Positions 34,134-46,425 of a stretch of DNA of 64,000 bases are shown here, in pieces. The position numbers were made by a program, and so were the translations under genes. Source of the stretch: Phoronis australis (taxonomy: Eukaryota; Phoronida; Phoronidae); NCBI GenBank assembly GCA_002633005.1, contig NMRA01000460.1, positions 239,653 through 303,652 of the forward strand. Direction: 5' to 3'. The notes under the pieces are model-generated. The model was given only the letters and a program-made list of their open reading frames with translations. It ran no database searches and was not told where the DNA came from. Within the stretch, counting starts at the first letter, position 1; the number at the start of each line of letters is the position of its first letter.

Positions 34134-36376
34134 AAGTTACGAATTGCTCTTCTTGTCTATTCACTGAGGTGCACGAATTACTGAATGGTCAAATTTAACG
34201 AAGTGTAACGCTATACATTGTTTGGATAGATCAAATTCTAAATGCATTTTTTCAAAAACAATACTTTTAGTAAAAATCTATACTTTTGTCCATATTTAGC
34301 TAAATACACATACTGGTGAATAAGCCCTGACCTGATTACTGAGTCATAGAATACAATATGATAATTAGTTATTACAATTGTCATTTAATTTGCGCAAATC
34401 ATGTCATACTTGCCAGATTAGCAGACTCTGTAAGGAGCTTTCAAATTTTACCAAACATTTTGGGGTTGACTAGGGTTAAAGAACATAATTTTATTTGAGA
34501 AATCTGGGCGGGAAATCGCTGTTAATCTATTAATGCATATGGGCCAGAACTGGGTTCAGCCAAAACTTTTGACTTAATATCGCATTGTTGTTGAAGTACC
34601 TATTGGCCTCACTGGTATGCGCTACAAAGTATTAATTGGTGCACAATTTACATTTTATTGCTTTGAGCAGTGTTGTGACGTTTTAGTAGGGGGTCAGTGC
34701 ACTGTTGTCCCTGGGCCCACGTTTCCTTGCATTGCTCATGGCTTAAACGGTCGTATGTACAGGTACGCACACACACGACAAACGAAAACTACGTTTTGTT
34801 TTTGTTTTTCGCAGCATCTTTCTATGCTTAGTACACGCCGTTGACTAAGATTCAAATTGAATAAAAACTCCAGAACCTTTTAAAGTTGGATAAGTAATGA
34901 ACAAATTTCCACTCGGCTGGAGGTGGTTCCGCAAAACTTTTTTCTCGCCACATGTTATGTATTTCGTTTTTTGAAGTTCCCCACTAATGAAGGCGTATTT
35001 TGCTAGAAAGATGTGGAATATTGCAAAAATGGCCAATTTTTTTGTGAACAAGGTTTGATTTCACCAGAGTGAGTCCTTTGGCTCATACTTTGGCGATGAG
35101 TCGTGGCATTTAGTGCTGGCTCTTGGATTTGCAACGTACTTACAGTTTTGTTAAATACTACTCTCCATAACTAATTACAAGCTCCAGCTAGGCTACGGTT
35201 CTGCTATTATTAGGGACAAATAAAACCAGGCAAGAAAAACATATATTTTAAATTGTATTGGGAATTTCAGGGTCACAGCTCTACAGATAATTATTTCATA
35301 GAAGGTACCAGATGTTTACGTTAAAGGAGAATGCCACTCGATTTAATTAGTCTTTTTTTGCCGTCTTGATCGGTCTATATCCACATCGCCTCGCATACGG
35401 TCAACCTTACCTTGCCAAGAGGTGTCGCTTTAACCTGTGAGGAAGGTGAGAAACGACGCTAGTGACGTCAGTGATTCATCTGCAGAGTGAATGCCGCTAT
35501 GTTGCGGTGCATCGTTCCCGCTTGTCCGAACTAAACAACTGCGAGAAAAGCGGGTATTTCATTTTTTCGACTTCCTCGAGAGACCGAAATGCTTAGGAAG
35601 TGGCTCGTGGTAGAGAAGAATGAAAAATACGCTGTAAATAGCAAGTATGAGGCCGTGAAACATCTCCGTGTCTGTGGCCAGCAGTCATCGACAGTGCCTG
35701 ACGAATGTCGGCTTACCAAGTAATTATCCAATTCATACGTTCCGTTGTCTGAGCTTGTTCACGGCGCCTCTCTAGTGTTTTTTCATCACTGTATTCCTAT
35801 TCGAATTGATAGCCAGTGAAACTTAACGATCCACCCGCGAAATCTTCGTAGGAATCGACTGATGAGCTCTCGTTTAAGTCGGGATTGCGAGTTGCCATGT
35901 TGATGTTTATTACTGAGCGTTCTGTTTCAAAATGAATTACTTTCACATCAACCAATACTTATATAAAACTGAAACAAAGTCTGCCTCATTAGATGCAATT
36001 TGTAATGCCTTTGGAGTGTTCGTGAGTGCAAATGATTTGAGAAGCCAGCAATGAATAAATCACTGCGTTACCGGCTATAGGTGCAATAAAACTAATTGAC
36101 GAGGCCGTGTGAACTCATGCTAATTTAGTGTTTGCTGGCAAAAACTGTTGTGAAACAACACAGTCGATTTCCACCCCACGGTCTGGTGTTAGGGGAGTCT
36201 TTATTTACATTTACATTTTTAAAATAATGATTGTCATTGTACAACTACTGCCCTGACGGTGCTGTGGCCAAAGCGGAACCTAAATTCGCGGCTCCCGACG
36301 AGTAAGAAGATTTGCAGTTTCGTGGGTAATTCACCAACATAATAACGTGTGCATTACTTTGGCTCACTAGTATAGT
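34134..36376. other. No gene seen; one T2-like word
   Basis: TTAAAGGAGAATGCCACTC at 35322 resembles the core of the 0.79-kb repeat and T2-type MITE termini, but similarity stops after about 20 bp. A 44-codon plus-strand frame from ATG 35588 (MLRKWLVVEKNEKYAVN start) has no recognised relatives. Confidence 0.35.
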
Positions 36377-37170
36377 ATTTTCTTGACTGGAAGTTTAGTT
36401 TCCAACTTTGGCTGGTTTATGTTCGTGATGTCTGATCAGTTTCCGAGCCACTGGCCGGGATGACGAGTCAATCCTGCCAGCCGCGACGGGCCTGATCGGG
36501 CTCCGAGTTACTGGCCAGCATAGCAAGCGTTTTGTGTGTTTAGAACTCAAAAAATCACAAGTCTAAACACGGATCTAGGTTATCCTGTCTGTATCTCACG
36601 GAAAATACTTCGAATTTGTCTCCAAATAGACCCCAAACTCCTGTTACGGACCTTTTTGGCCTGCCGAACTTTGGAGGCTACGGTATGTCCAAATATAAAT
36701 AAATCCGTAAGAGCGAAATAAAGCAACATGTTTTTATAAGAACTCGGTGTATTTTTAAAGGTTTTACATCGACGTTTGATGATTTATTGGTGTTAAACGA
36801 TGAATTCAAGCGATAAGCTGACACCAGTTACCCGTGTTGTGAACTGCTGAACAGATTGCATGTGAAACTAATTACGTCATTGGATAATTTCAACACTTCC
36901 GTCTGCTGTCAGGTGTCAGGTAACGTAACGATACGTGCCGTTATGGAGTAGACCTACTCAGTCTAAAGTGATGCTTATTAGGTTGTTTTTTGGGTGGCAT
37001 GCTCCTTTAATTGCAAGAAATAACACACACATTTGCGATACCCAATGTGTAATTGAGTATCGGATACGAAGTGGAACAGGCGTACCAAATAAGTATATAA
37101 TAACAAATGGGTATTGGCCGATTGCCTACCATGTGGGTTCGAGCAAAACGGCAAATTCAATAATAGATAC
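36377..37170 (-). repeat. 0.79-kb repeat, copy 2 (inverted to 23994-24786)
   Basis: Starts ATTTTCTTGACTGGAAG and ends AATTCAATAATAGATAC, the reverse complement of the boundaries of copy 1. Point differences are scattered and a few short indels are visible. Confidence 0.85.
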
Positions 37171-37879
37171 CAAATGGGTACAAACTGCCAAATGGGCAAA
37201 TATCATATAAGTGGGTACACCAAACAGCCAACTGGGCTATAACGACCTCGCAAAGCAGGTTCCGGACAAAATGAGTGAGGAAACCAGCCGGAGTGATAAA
37301 AAGAAAAATGTAAGAAACTTGGTGCTTTGGCTCAGTTTTTGCTACATGGATGAACAATCCTGTTCACCGGCACAACCGGCATGGGGAACGTGACCCTGGT
37401 ACGCAAGAGATGAATAGGGGTGGGAGGGGATTTGGAAAAAGTAGTTGGCAATTAAACAATGTAATATAGTTTATATAACATAATATATGGTGATAACCCA
37501 ATCAAAAATACCATCTAGGAGACTCTTAGCTAAGCATAACTGAGAGAGCTATTGACCATACACCCGAGGTACGGCAGCAGTGAATTGCTCTAAGGCACCC
37601 TTTATAGCATTTAGAAAAATGTCGTTTCCCAACGGGGATTGGTGGACTTCATCTGAATGGCGTCCGTCGAAATGGCAGGGTGCCTGATGTAGCACCCAGA
37701 CTGAGTGAGAGAAGTCTTAGCGGCCATGGAGTTGATTCTGGCCACGGTGGTGTTCATGACTTCCATTATACTTCTTTGCAATTGTGACCGTGGTAGTACT
37801 GCGGACCAAAGAATTGTGATGCATGGAAATTTGTTCTCGATTCTGGAAATATCGGTCTTGAGAGTGTTGCGTAGCTCTT
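37171..37879. other. No gene seen
   Basis: Begins with CAAATGGGTAC / CAAATGGGCAA words that echo the end of the preceding repeat, then unremarkable sequence. Confidence 0.35.
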
Positions 37880-38340
37880 GTAATTTGGTGTGACCAATCT
37901 CTTCGAGACATTCTCAACAGCACTATATGTACATGTACACTGGGCAATCGAGGCTCTATCAGGAAACAAAACATTGGACCACTACCTTGACGACTTTATA
38001 ATTATTGGTCCGCCTGGCACAGACATTTGCAAGACAATAATGACATACCTCACAACCCTCTGCGATGAAATCGGTGTACCCAGTTCCACAGACAAAACAG
38101 CTGGTCACATTCTTAGGTCTGGACATTGAAATTGTCCAACAACAAATAAGAATGCCGGACAAGAAACTCATTCAACTCTGCGCCACATTATCAGACTTAG
38201 TCCTCAAAAACGATTAAAACAGCGTGAGCTAGAATCTTTAATTGGCATGCCCTTTTTTTTCTCAGAGGCCCTTCCAGTCGCGCGAGCTTTCATTCGGAGA
38301 TTCTACGATGCTCTGTCCATGGCCCATAAACCCCAACATC
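37880..38340 (+). pseudogene. Reverse-transcriptase relic, DIRS/Ngaro (tyrosine-recombinase) type
   Basis: Reads IEALSGNKTLDHYLDDFIII with GPPGTDICKTIMTYLTTLCDE and IGVPSSTDKT. After a frame change it continues VTFLGLDIEIVQQQIRMPDK, and after another, RELESLIGMPFFFSEALPVA and RAFIRRFYDA. The order HYLDDF, ICDELGVP, FLGIEID, RELQSLIG, RAFLRRL is typical of DIRS-like reverse transcriptases. At least two frame breaks and a TAA near 38215 are present. The tyrosine recombinase and terminal repeats were not found. The clade call is from motif wording only. Confidence 0.6.
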
Positions 38341-38513
38341 ACATATTAGAGTCTAATGGGGCTATTCGGAGAATTCTCCTCGCGGTGTCGCTGCTGTACT
38401 AGCGGTGATTGAATTGCGCATGCGTGGCTGTATGCATGTAAACAACTGGTGAAAGATGCCATTTTTATCAAAATACGTCGTCACGCTAAGCCTTATTACT
38501 GCTAATCTCCCAG

Positions 38514-38685
38514 GTGCAAGTCTTCGACAGGTGGCCACAAATTTCCAAAAGACCTAAGGTTACTATATTCGTGGACAATTGCGGTCAACAGGGTCAACTG
38601 ACTGACAAAAAGTGTGTGGATGCTGAAGCCCCGTGTGTGCTCTATGACTATGAAGTTCCATTCGGAGACTACACAACATTACTTG
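38514..38685 (+). CDS. Possible coding exon, unrecognised Cys-containing sequence
   Basis: Acceptor CTAATCTCCCAG and donor G|GTAAGT frame a 172-bp segment open in only one frame (phase 0 in, phase 1 out). It reads VQVFDRWPQISKRPKV, then FVDNCGQQGQLTDKKC and APCVLYDYEVPFGDYTTLL. Its three Cys and extracellular-like composition resemble neither ShK nor astacin. Phase 0 entry would accept the phase-0 exit of the F5/8C exon at 20278, but the content does not look like the missing end of that domain. Unknown; may be a terminal-region exon together with 39331-39362. Confidence 0.35.
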
Positions 38686-39330
38686 GTAAGTTTATAGCAA
38701 TCAGTTTCTATCAACATCGTTCGGTGATGTTATCCCCACCAGTTACCCCACTGAATAACAGTTTTATTGAGTGGAACTAAGTGTTTCTTTTTGGAAACTC
38801 ACCCGATGCCGGGTAGGCTAGCAGCACATATTCATATTGTCCTGGGTGGGAGTGCTCCCAAAATAGGAGGTGTATGGTACGTGATGCACAGAAGTCAAGA
38901 GTGACTTTTTCACAGCAGTTTCTCTTCAAAACTATGCTTTTTCCAATAAAATTATCTAGATGAGTGAGTTTCCTTATTTTATCGTGGACTCCACCCCCAG
39001 AACCACCAGCTCAGTTATCGAATTAACATGAATAAGCCTTAATTCAGTAAATGTCGTAACATTGCATTGGAAAAAAATTGACACCTAGAATGAATTTTAC
39101 TTATTGAGATCAGAAGCACATTTTAAGTGTCATGAAAAATACACATTGTTAAGTCACTTTTAGCCTGTTTCACATATTTTAATTCAGATATTAAATAAGA
39201 CTTGAGTACAAAGGTTATTAGTTTCTACACATAAACATGAAGATGAAATGTCAAGTGTGTTCTGCCTTACAAAAGTAGTTTTGTCTTGTCTTTTCTTTTA
39301 CAATTTGCTAATATTTCTATTCTGTTACAG

Positions 39331-39362
39331 GCAAGAAAAAACAACTGAAACCAACCGGCTGA
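39331..39362 (+). CDS. Possible terminal exon joined to 38514-38685
   Basis: After TTCTATTCTGTTACAG, phase 1 entry gives KKKQLKPTG and a TGA at 39360-39362. The acceptor is good and the phase matches the donor at 38685. No AATAAA was seen within the next 200 bp. An alternative frame is open for about 40 codons to a TGA near 39451. Confidence 0.25.
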
Positions 39363-39601
39363 CCATCTATTTCACCGTTGGACAAAGTGAAAAGCAACCC
39401 TTTAGCAATAATCTGAGAGAATTGAACGTAATTCAGAAATTCAGCACCTGATATGCCTGATTATGGACTCCCTCGCAATGTTGTTTTTTTCTGTGCTTTT
39501 TCAGTTTGCCATTTCTTTTTAAATACACTGATAATTGTTTATTCTCGAATCTTGTGCATAGCAGATTCTTATCCAGCTAGCTACAATTGAAAACATACAA
39601 T

Positions 39602-41256
39602 AAGACACTCGATGAAGTCACTGAATGTCATTTCCCCATAATGTGTACCAAATTGAAAAGTTTTTACCAATAGTTTAAAGCCTTTCTTCTGAAAGGAAAA
39701 TTTAATGTCAATCAGCTTTTGGCTTTCATTTCACTGGGTTCTAGTTTCAATGGCCTATAGAATCGCTTGTAAAAAAGGTCCAGTTTCAACACGTGGCTTT
39801 CTTTCATGTAACCTCATTCAGCCTCAATAACATCCACAATTAGACCCTCGAAGGTAAACACAGCAGCATATCACTTGAATCGTTTTGAGCCCAAAATCAG
39901 ACTCTGAACTAGACCAGAGTGTGACTAGGTCTTCTTTAGCTTCAGTCCCTCATGTTTCTTCCAGGAAAGAAAATAAGCTATTGTCCACACACGACTCATT
40001 GCCTATGAAAGGGCATCCTCACCAACAAGGCTTATTTGTGTAGCAGTCAGATATAGTTCGTCTGAATACACAGACACTCCACTGGCACATTGTCTTATAG
40101 TAACTTAGTACTGCGATTCACATTTCTCCAGGGCCACTGACTTGCACATTGTGCCATGCAGCACTGCTAGTGCGTGGAAGTGCTGTGGGAAGAGAACGGA
40201 GTAACAAAGCTTGTCTATGATACAGCTCGAAGTGGCCTTAAAATGTCACTGAACCTGGAACAAATATTGAAATATGAATGATCATAGTACTAAAGATGTA
40301 CTAAAAATGTTATCCCTGTTTTTCAAAAATATATGGTGATTGGTCTACAGTTTCACGTAAAAGTAAATAATTACTATTTTCAGAAACCAAGGGTGTATAT
40401 AATGAGTATTGCATAAAACCGTGTCTTTATTTTTATCCCTACCCATAACAATTCTTTAAACGCATCACTCGTCTGTAAAATATACAAGTTTTTTTGAGAC
40501 AACTTCAAATCTTTGTTACCCATTTTCAAGCCTTTTTAATTTTGATACTTTCGGCAATTTTAAGCTCAGATTACAGGTTCATGGGTCTGTCAAGCATACT
40601 TCTAGCCTAAGGTTGCGTGAACCGTTTTTCTTCTAATAGAAGATATGAAGACTTGGGTCATTTAAATATGATGGATAATCTTTCTGTTGTTTAAGAGTAA
40701 TTACAAATCGTAAGGTACCATCAAAAATGTAATTTTCACAAAAATGGCAGTCATTTGAATTTATAACGACTTGCAACATTTCAAGGCATGAGTTAAGACT
40801 ATTCAGTCACTATGAATTCGGAAAATGTAATATATTTTCGTGGTTTTAGAAATGATACAAGCAGCAAAACAGTTTCATGAAATGAACTTGAAGGGACTTC
40901 GTGAAGGTTAAGAATTACTTCACCATGCTCTTTTCCCCAAACATTTATTACCTGTTATTTCCACACATTCAGTTGTACCAAATATTACAACCCCCCATGC
41001 CAATCCCCCCTCGGGACCTGAATAAGTAATTTAACAAAATGACTTTAAAAATAGCTGTTCCTTTTCAAAGGCTTTGTTCGTTGTCTCCAATATTGAAAGT
41101 AGGCTTTGACAACAGATCTGCACTGGATGGGAAGATCTTGTTGGTTAGCTGCAGTCAAATGCTAAAAACCAATTTTTGTCCATTCAGGGACGGTGCAGAA
41201 GCGATGCATATCTCCTCTGCACGGTACAAGCCTTCAAACCTAAAAACCAAAGGTTA
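39602..41256 (+). repeat. 1.7-kb direct duplication, copy 2
   Basis: Direct copy of 21938-23685, interrupted on the right by an assembly gap. Scattered substitutions and short indels suggest an old event. Confidence 0.85.
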
Positions 41257-42197
41257 NNNNNNNNNNNNNNNNNNNNNNNNNNNNNNNNNNNNNNNNNNNN
41301 NNNNNNNNNNNNNNNNNNNNNNNNNNNNNNNNNNNNNNNNNNNNNNNNNNNNNNNNNNNNNNNNNNNNNNNNNNNNNNNNNNNNNNNNNNNNNNNNNNNN
41401 NNNNNNNNNNNNNNNNNNNNNNNNNNNNNNNNNNNNNNNNNNNNNNNNNNNNNNNNNNNNNNNNNNNNNNNNNNNNNNNNNNNNNNNNNNNNNNNNNNNN
41501 NNNNNNNNNNNNNNNNNNNNNNNNNNNNNNNNNNNNNNNNNNNNNNNNNNNNNNNNNNNNNNNNNNNNNNNNNNNNNNNNNNNNNNNNNNNNNNNNNNNN
41601 NNNNNNNNNNNNNNNNNNNNNNNNNNNNNNNNNNNNNNNNNNNNNNNNNNNNNNNNNNNNNNNNNNNNNNNNNNNNNNNNNNNNNNNNNNNNNNNNNNNN
41701 NNNNNNNNNNNNNNNNNNNNNNNNNNNNNNNNNNNNNNNNNNNNNNNNNNNNNNNNNNNNNNNNNNNNNNNNNNNNNNNNNNNNNNNNNNNNNNNNNNNN
41801 NNNNNNNNNNNNNNNNNNNNNNNNNNNNNNNNNNNNNNNNNNNNNNNNNNNNNNNNNNNNNNNNNNNNNNNNNNNNNNNNNNNNNNNNNNNNNNNNNNNN
41901 NNNNNNNNNNNNNNNNNNNNNNNNNNNNNNNNNNNNNNNNNNNNNNNNNNNNNNNNNNNNNNNNNNNNNNNNNNNNNNNNNNNNNNNNNNNNNNNNNNNN
42001 NNNNNNNNNNNNNNNNNNNNNNNNNNNNNNNNNNNNNNNNNNNNNNNNNNNNNNNNNNNNNNNNNNNNNNNNNNNNNNNNNNNNNNNNNNNNNNNNNNNN
42101 NNNNNNNNNNNNNNNNNNNNNNNNNNNNNNNNNNNNNNNNNNNNNNNNNNNNNNNNNNNNNNNNNNNNNNNNNNNNNNNNNNNNNNNNNNNNNNNNN
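41257..42197. other. Assembly gap (Ns)
   Basis: Cuts off the right edge of duplication copy 2. Confidence 1.
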
Positions 42198-42384
42198 AGC
42201 ACAAGTATGACTAGGGACAATAGACTATTTTAAATTTGTCCTGGTTTTGATGTCAACGGGGTGTCCTGTGTTAAACCTTTCCTGATTTATGTCATAAAAC
42301 TACGAAAACGCCTACTTTTTCAGACTCGGGCGTAATTTTTATGCTTTTACATGGGAAAAATATACGATCCTTCCGTTACTAGAT

Positions 42385-42725
42385 GCACTGAACGGTGTAC
42401 CTGAACCGAAAACAATGAGGGTACTAAAGCAGTTTGCTAGCATTTCGTGCGGATGCAAAATTTCCTGCATGTCTTACGAATGCCAAAAATGAATACGTAC
42501 GTGAAGTTTTAAATGAATGTGAGAAGTAGAAATATTGATAAATCATCAACCACGATACATTTATTATATCCATGTCAAGATGGCATTAATTCACAGCGGT
42601 GTACCTACATGTATACCGAAAACAACGCTCGGGTACTAAAGCACTATGGAGTAGGAATATTGATGAATTATCAACCACCATGCATTCACCAAATCCATTT
42701 CAAGATGGCTTCATTTCACAGCGTG
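42385..42725 (+). repeat. Degenerate tandem duplication
   Basis: GTAG(A)AATATTGAT(A/G)AATTATCAACCAC..CAAGATGGC..TTCACAGCG occurs twice, 122 bp apart (42526 and 42648). CGAAAACAA..GGGTACTAAAGCA occurs twice, about 210 bp apart (42407 and 42617). Confidence 0.65.
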
Positions 42726-43600
42726 ACTAAAAAATTTATAGCCTCTGCGCCTCAACCTCACTCAGCGTAACCATGCGCACGGTCGGCTCGAAACTAAATG
42801 TACTTAGTAGGATATCTTGTCCCTACCAGTCGTACGGATGGTGTCTCTGTTTGAGAATGAGTTGTGAGTTGGTTGAGAAACACTAGTGGCAGTGAGTGGA
42901 ACTGGACTCATTTGAAAAACATTGTAATCAATATTTTCATCCCTTGTTACCCTATGGTGTAGCCGCATCGCGCGTTTATTGCCGATGAATAACATAAAAC
43001 TTTCCCTAATCGTCTGCACGATCCTCAGTGACAACTACATGTATGCAAACACCACTCAGACGAAGTTGGCTGGTCACAGCCGATTATTACGTGCAGTGGT
43101 TTGAATCAGAAGTAAATTCAAAATTATTACTAACTTAGTTATCATTATACATGTAGTTAGCAGCACCAGTAGGTGCAACATTTTTGTTTTCATTGTCCAT
43201 CTATATCCTATCTTTAACGGTTACTGGGCTGGCGCGACCTTTTCTGCAAAGATTAAAGGGCTTTCAATCAAATCGAATCTCCCGCCAGGTACATAACAGG
43301 TTCGTATACCCTCAGTCCGAGGTGTACTTATGGTAGAATGGTGTCGGGAAAAACCAAGACAAAACGTAGTTTTGATCCTAAGGGAGTTGTATGTCTACAT
43401 GCATACGACCGTTGGCGTTGACTGAGAACGAATGCTACTGTCGCCTCAGGCCTCTGTGGTCATGAACACAGCAAATTGTGAAAAGAGATAAATCTCAACC
43501 CTAATTCCTTCTTTCAATTAATAAATTGATATTTCAATTCTTCGGTCCCATGCTAACGAAATGCTTTAACCACCGATTCTATCTTTGTTATCCAGAGTCT
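42726..43600. other. No gene seen
   Basis: No recognisable coding or RNA feature. Confidence 0.35.
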
Positions 43601-43917
43601 AGTGGCGGATTTAAGGGGGGGGGTTGCAAGGGGGCCATGCCCCCTAAAATTCTACGTACCAGATCACATTTGTGAGTTTGGGTGCGAACTGCCGACTAGC
43701 ACATGCGCGCAACCAGGGGGGCTTGGGGCTGAATAAACAACGCACAGGCCCTGAACAAATCCCGTTTACCTTTTTTAAGTCAGCAGGTCCGCAAACCCAA
43801 GAATTCAAGACCCCTACATCCCCAGATTTTAGGCTGGACGCGCGCATCTGCCGAAATGCTGCTCATTCTTGTGTCCTGACCCCCTCCCTAACTCAAAATC
43901 CTGGATCTGCCCCTGAT
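43601..43917. mobile_element. Probable hAT-type MITE
   Basis: Left end (T)AGTGGCGGATTTAAGGGGGG and right end ATCCTGGATCTGCCCCTG are imperfect inverted copies of a CAGTGGCGGATCCAGG-type terminus common among hAT non-autonomous elements. A clean 8-bp target duplication was not found, so the boundaries are approximate. Confidence 0.45.
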
Positions 43918-46425
43918 TTCTTACTTGGTTGCGTATCAGTCTCCCAGCACGTGACGTATCAGGCTATGTGTGAAACAATGAACTATGACCTATTTACACG
44001 TAAAAGTAGGTCAAATGGTCGCAAACAGCAGCAGCTAGCTGGGAACGGTACGTTTTTAGTGATAATTAAGTTAATTGCGCACTGAAAAATCAGTTGACAT
44101 TGCGAGTGAATGTTGAAAGAGCGAAAATATTTAAGGCTTGTATAGGTTATGTGTACCGAAAACAAGGTTTTACCGAATAATTATTAAGCGAAGATTTTCA
44201 TTTGTCCCAGTTTAATCGGCTATTTTCGGCTTCGGCAAATCGACTTCATTTGAACTAAGGAACACGAGTTCTCGAAAACGGCACGGTGGATTTTACTGAA
44301 ACCTTTGCAATTTAATGTTTACTCATCACTCTCAAAAACGCTGCGTAATGTAACAAAGACAAATACGACTTCCGTTCTTTACAAAGATAACTCACGTTTT
44401 GCGAGTTGATTTGTCACAGAAACCAAACGAAAAGACTAATCGAAAATTCTTAAGAGCGTTTTTGAGGTAACCGGTGAAGTTTTCATTCACAAAAGTTTTA
44501 TTAAAATCGACCGAGGGGTTATTTGCTATGAATTTACATGTACCTTTCTTAAAAACTAAAATTTTGACTTAAAACGATTTTTACGTAAAAATAATAATGA
44601 CACATCAATACAAAAAGTATTTTCATATTTCCTAATCTTTTTTATTTCAGAAAATAGATTATTCTGCTAGTTGACAAAGCTTAGTTTTTTGATATACGAT
44701 TTAGAATAGAGGCCACTAAATAAGGTTGGAGATAACCTTAAAAGTGAACAGGCCTTCTGTACACGTGGTAGCACTTAGAATGACTGTTGCTTTGCACTGA
44801 TAAAAAATCGATGCAATAAGACAATTAAACAGGAAATAAACACAATATGTGCAGTTTTATCAAAAAAAAAAGCATTTTAAAAAATAACTACATAACAATT
44901 GTGATTGTGTTTAAAATTATACAACATGCCCATTTCAATGGTTGTAGTTGTATCTCACCAGTAAGTATTTTTTCATTCCATACTTGTTTTGCATTCAGCA
45001 CACATTGCGTTAAAACTGGTTTTCACAGTCAGCTAAACAGTCAGCTACCAACCAATTAAACCGGTTTCATATGAAATGAAATCACGGTCAAAGCTAAAAT
45101 AAACAAAATTTACATCAAAACGTATTGCAAACGTTTTTAGAACAACCTTTCAGCTTTTCAAACAATTACGAAAACTGCGCCCATGAGTTAACTTTTATAA
45201 AAAATTACGAAATGGACCCATGTGCCTGCTTTTGGATGAGTCTATTCTCGGAAAGTTCCAGTTTTGACTCATGTGAATCAAATGTCACACAATCAGAGCC
45301 TGTGTTAGCCGATAATTTCGAATAAACGAAAAAAGTTTGATATCTAACACTATGAGTTGAATTACAAGGACTTTATAGGACTTTTAACAGAGAATAATCA
45401 CAACTGAACACGTTAATGACTACGGTAATTCGCAATTTTGAGGTTGGCAATTCACTAAACAGTGATCGGTGATAATTATGAGTGATTGCGATATGTATTT
45501 GCTTCCAACATGACTTAGCCATCAAAACTTGACATGAAGCATGTAATATCGAATTTTGTTTGTTGTCCTCACTGACATGAGTCTGGGTCACCTTTCAAAT
45601 TAAGTGGCGCCTGACGTGATATCAGTCTACCGCCAAATAGCGGATTTTCGAAATAGCCGTGCTATATTGAAATTCACCATTCCACCACACAACGATCAGG
45701 TCTTTGTTGGACAGTCGTTTAGCGCCACCTACAGTTCCTATGTAATGCGAACGGAAAATTTCAACACCTTTCTCGCTACCATAATGCTGACAAATTTTCA
45801 TTGATGTGCGGTGGGATGTACATGTATTAAGGAGTGACGGAACAGGGCGAACCTCTTGAAATATCCATGGATGAAGGACATCGTGTCTCATACATTCCCA
45901 CTGCGAAGAAGAATCCGCGACTGCATAGTCAGTGTTTGCGATTGATAGAATTAATGAGTGGTAAACTTTCTATTCCAACTTAAGCTCACATAGAATGGAA
46001 GGATTTTTTGAATTAATGAACCACTTTATACCATTGAGCTTCTGTGAACCGAATCTTAGTTGCCGTCAAGCGGAAGTCGATTTCTCGCCCTACGCTAGCA
46101 AGCGCAAAATATGAAAATCCGTAGCGCCCCATAAATGCCTTTAGAAACAAATGGTACAAGTACGCCATGCTCATGTAAGTGACGTGCTAAACAATCTTTT
46201 CGTACACCAACCAATCATTGTTCTGTTATCACTTAGACACTCGGGTAAATCCTAGTGAAGGTCCACGTTCGGTGGCCAGTTTTGGTGAAAAATGAAGTTT
46301 GTCATCTTACTTTAAAAGTTGGGTTATTTTAAAGAGCCACCATTCCAGGTTTGTAATCTAAAATACTTTTGCACAAGAATCACCGAATAAAATGTTATGG
46401 GCTGATGAATCACAGTTGTACAAAA
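43918..46425. other. No gene seen
   Basis: AT-rich. A 66-codon frame at 45125-45325 has no recognised relatives or splice context. Confidence 0.35.

Noticed and set aside
35588-35722. 44-codon frame starting MLRKWLVVEKNEKYAVN.
   Set aside because: No homolog recognised and no splice signals; left as part of an unassigned repeat-like stretch.
43644-44085. 137-codon ORF at 43672-44085 and its antisense partner.
   Set aside because: It coincides with a hAT-like MITE and has no recognised homolog; probably a chance frame through a GC-rich repeat.
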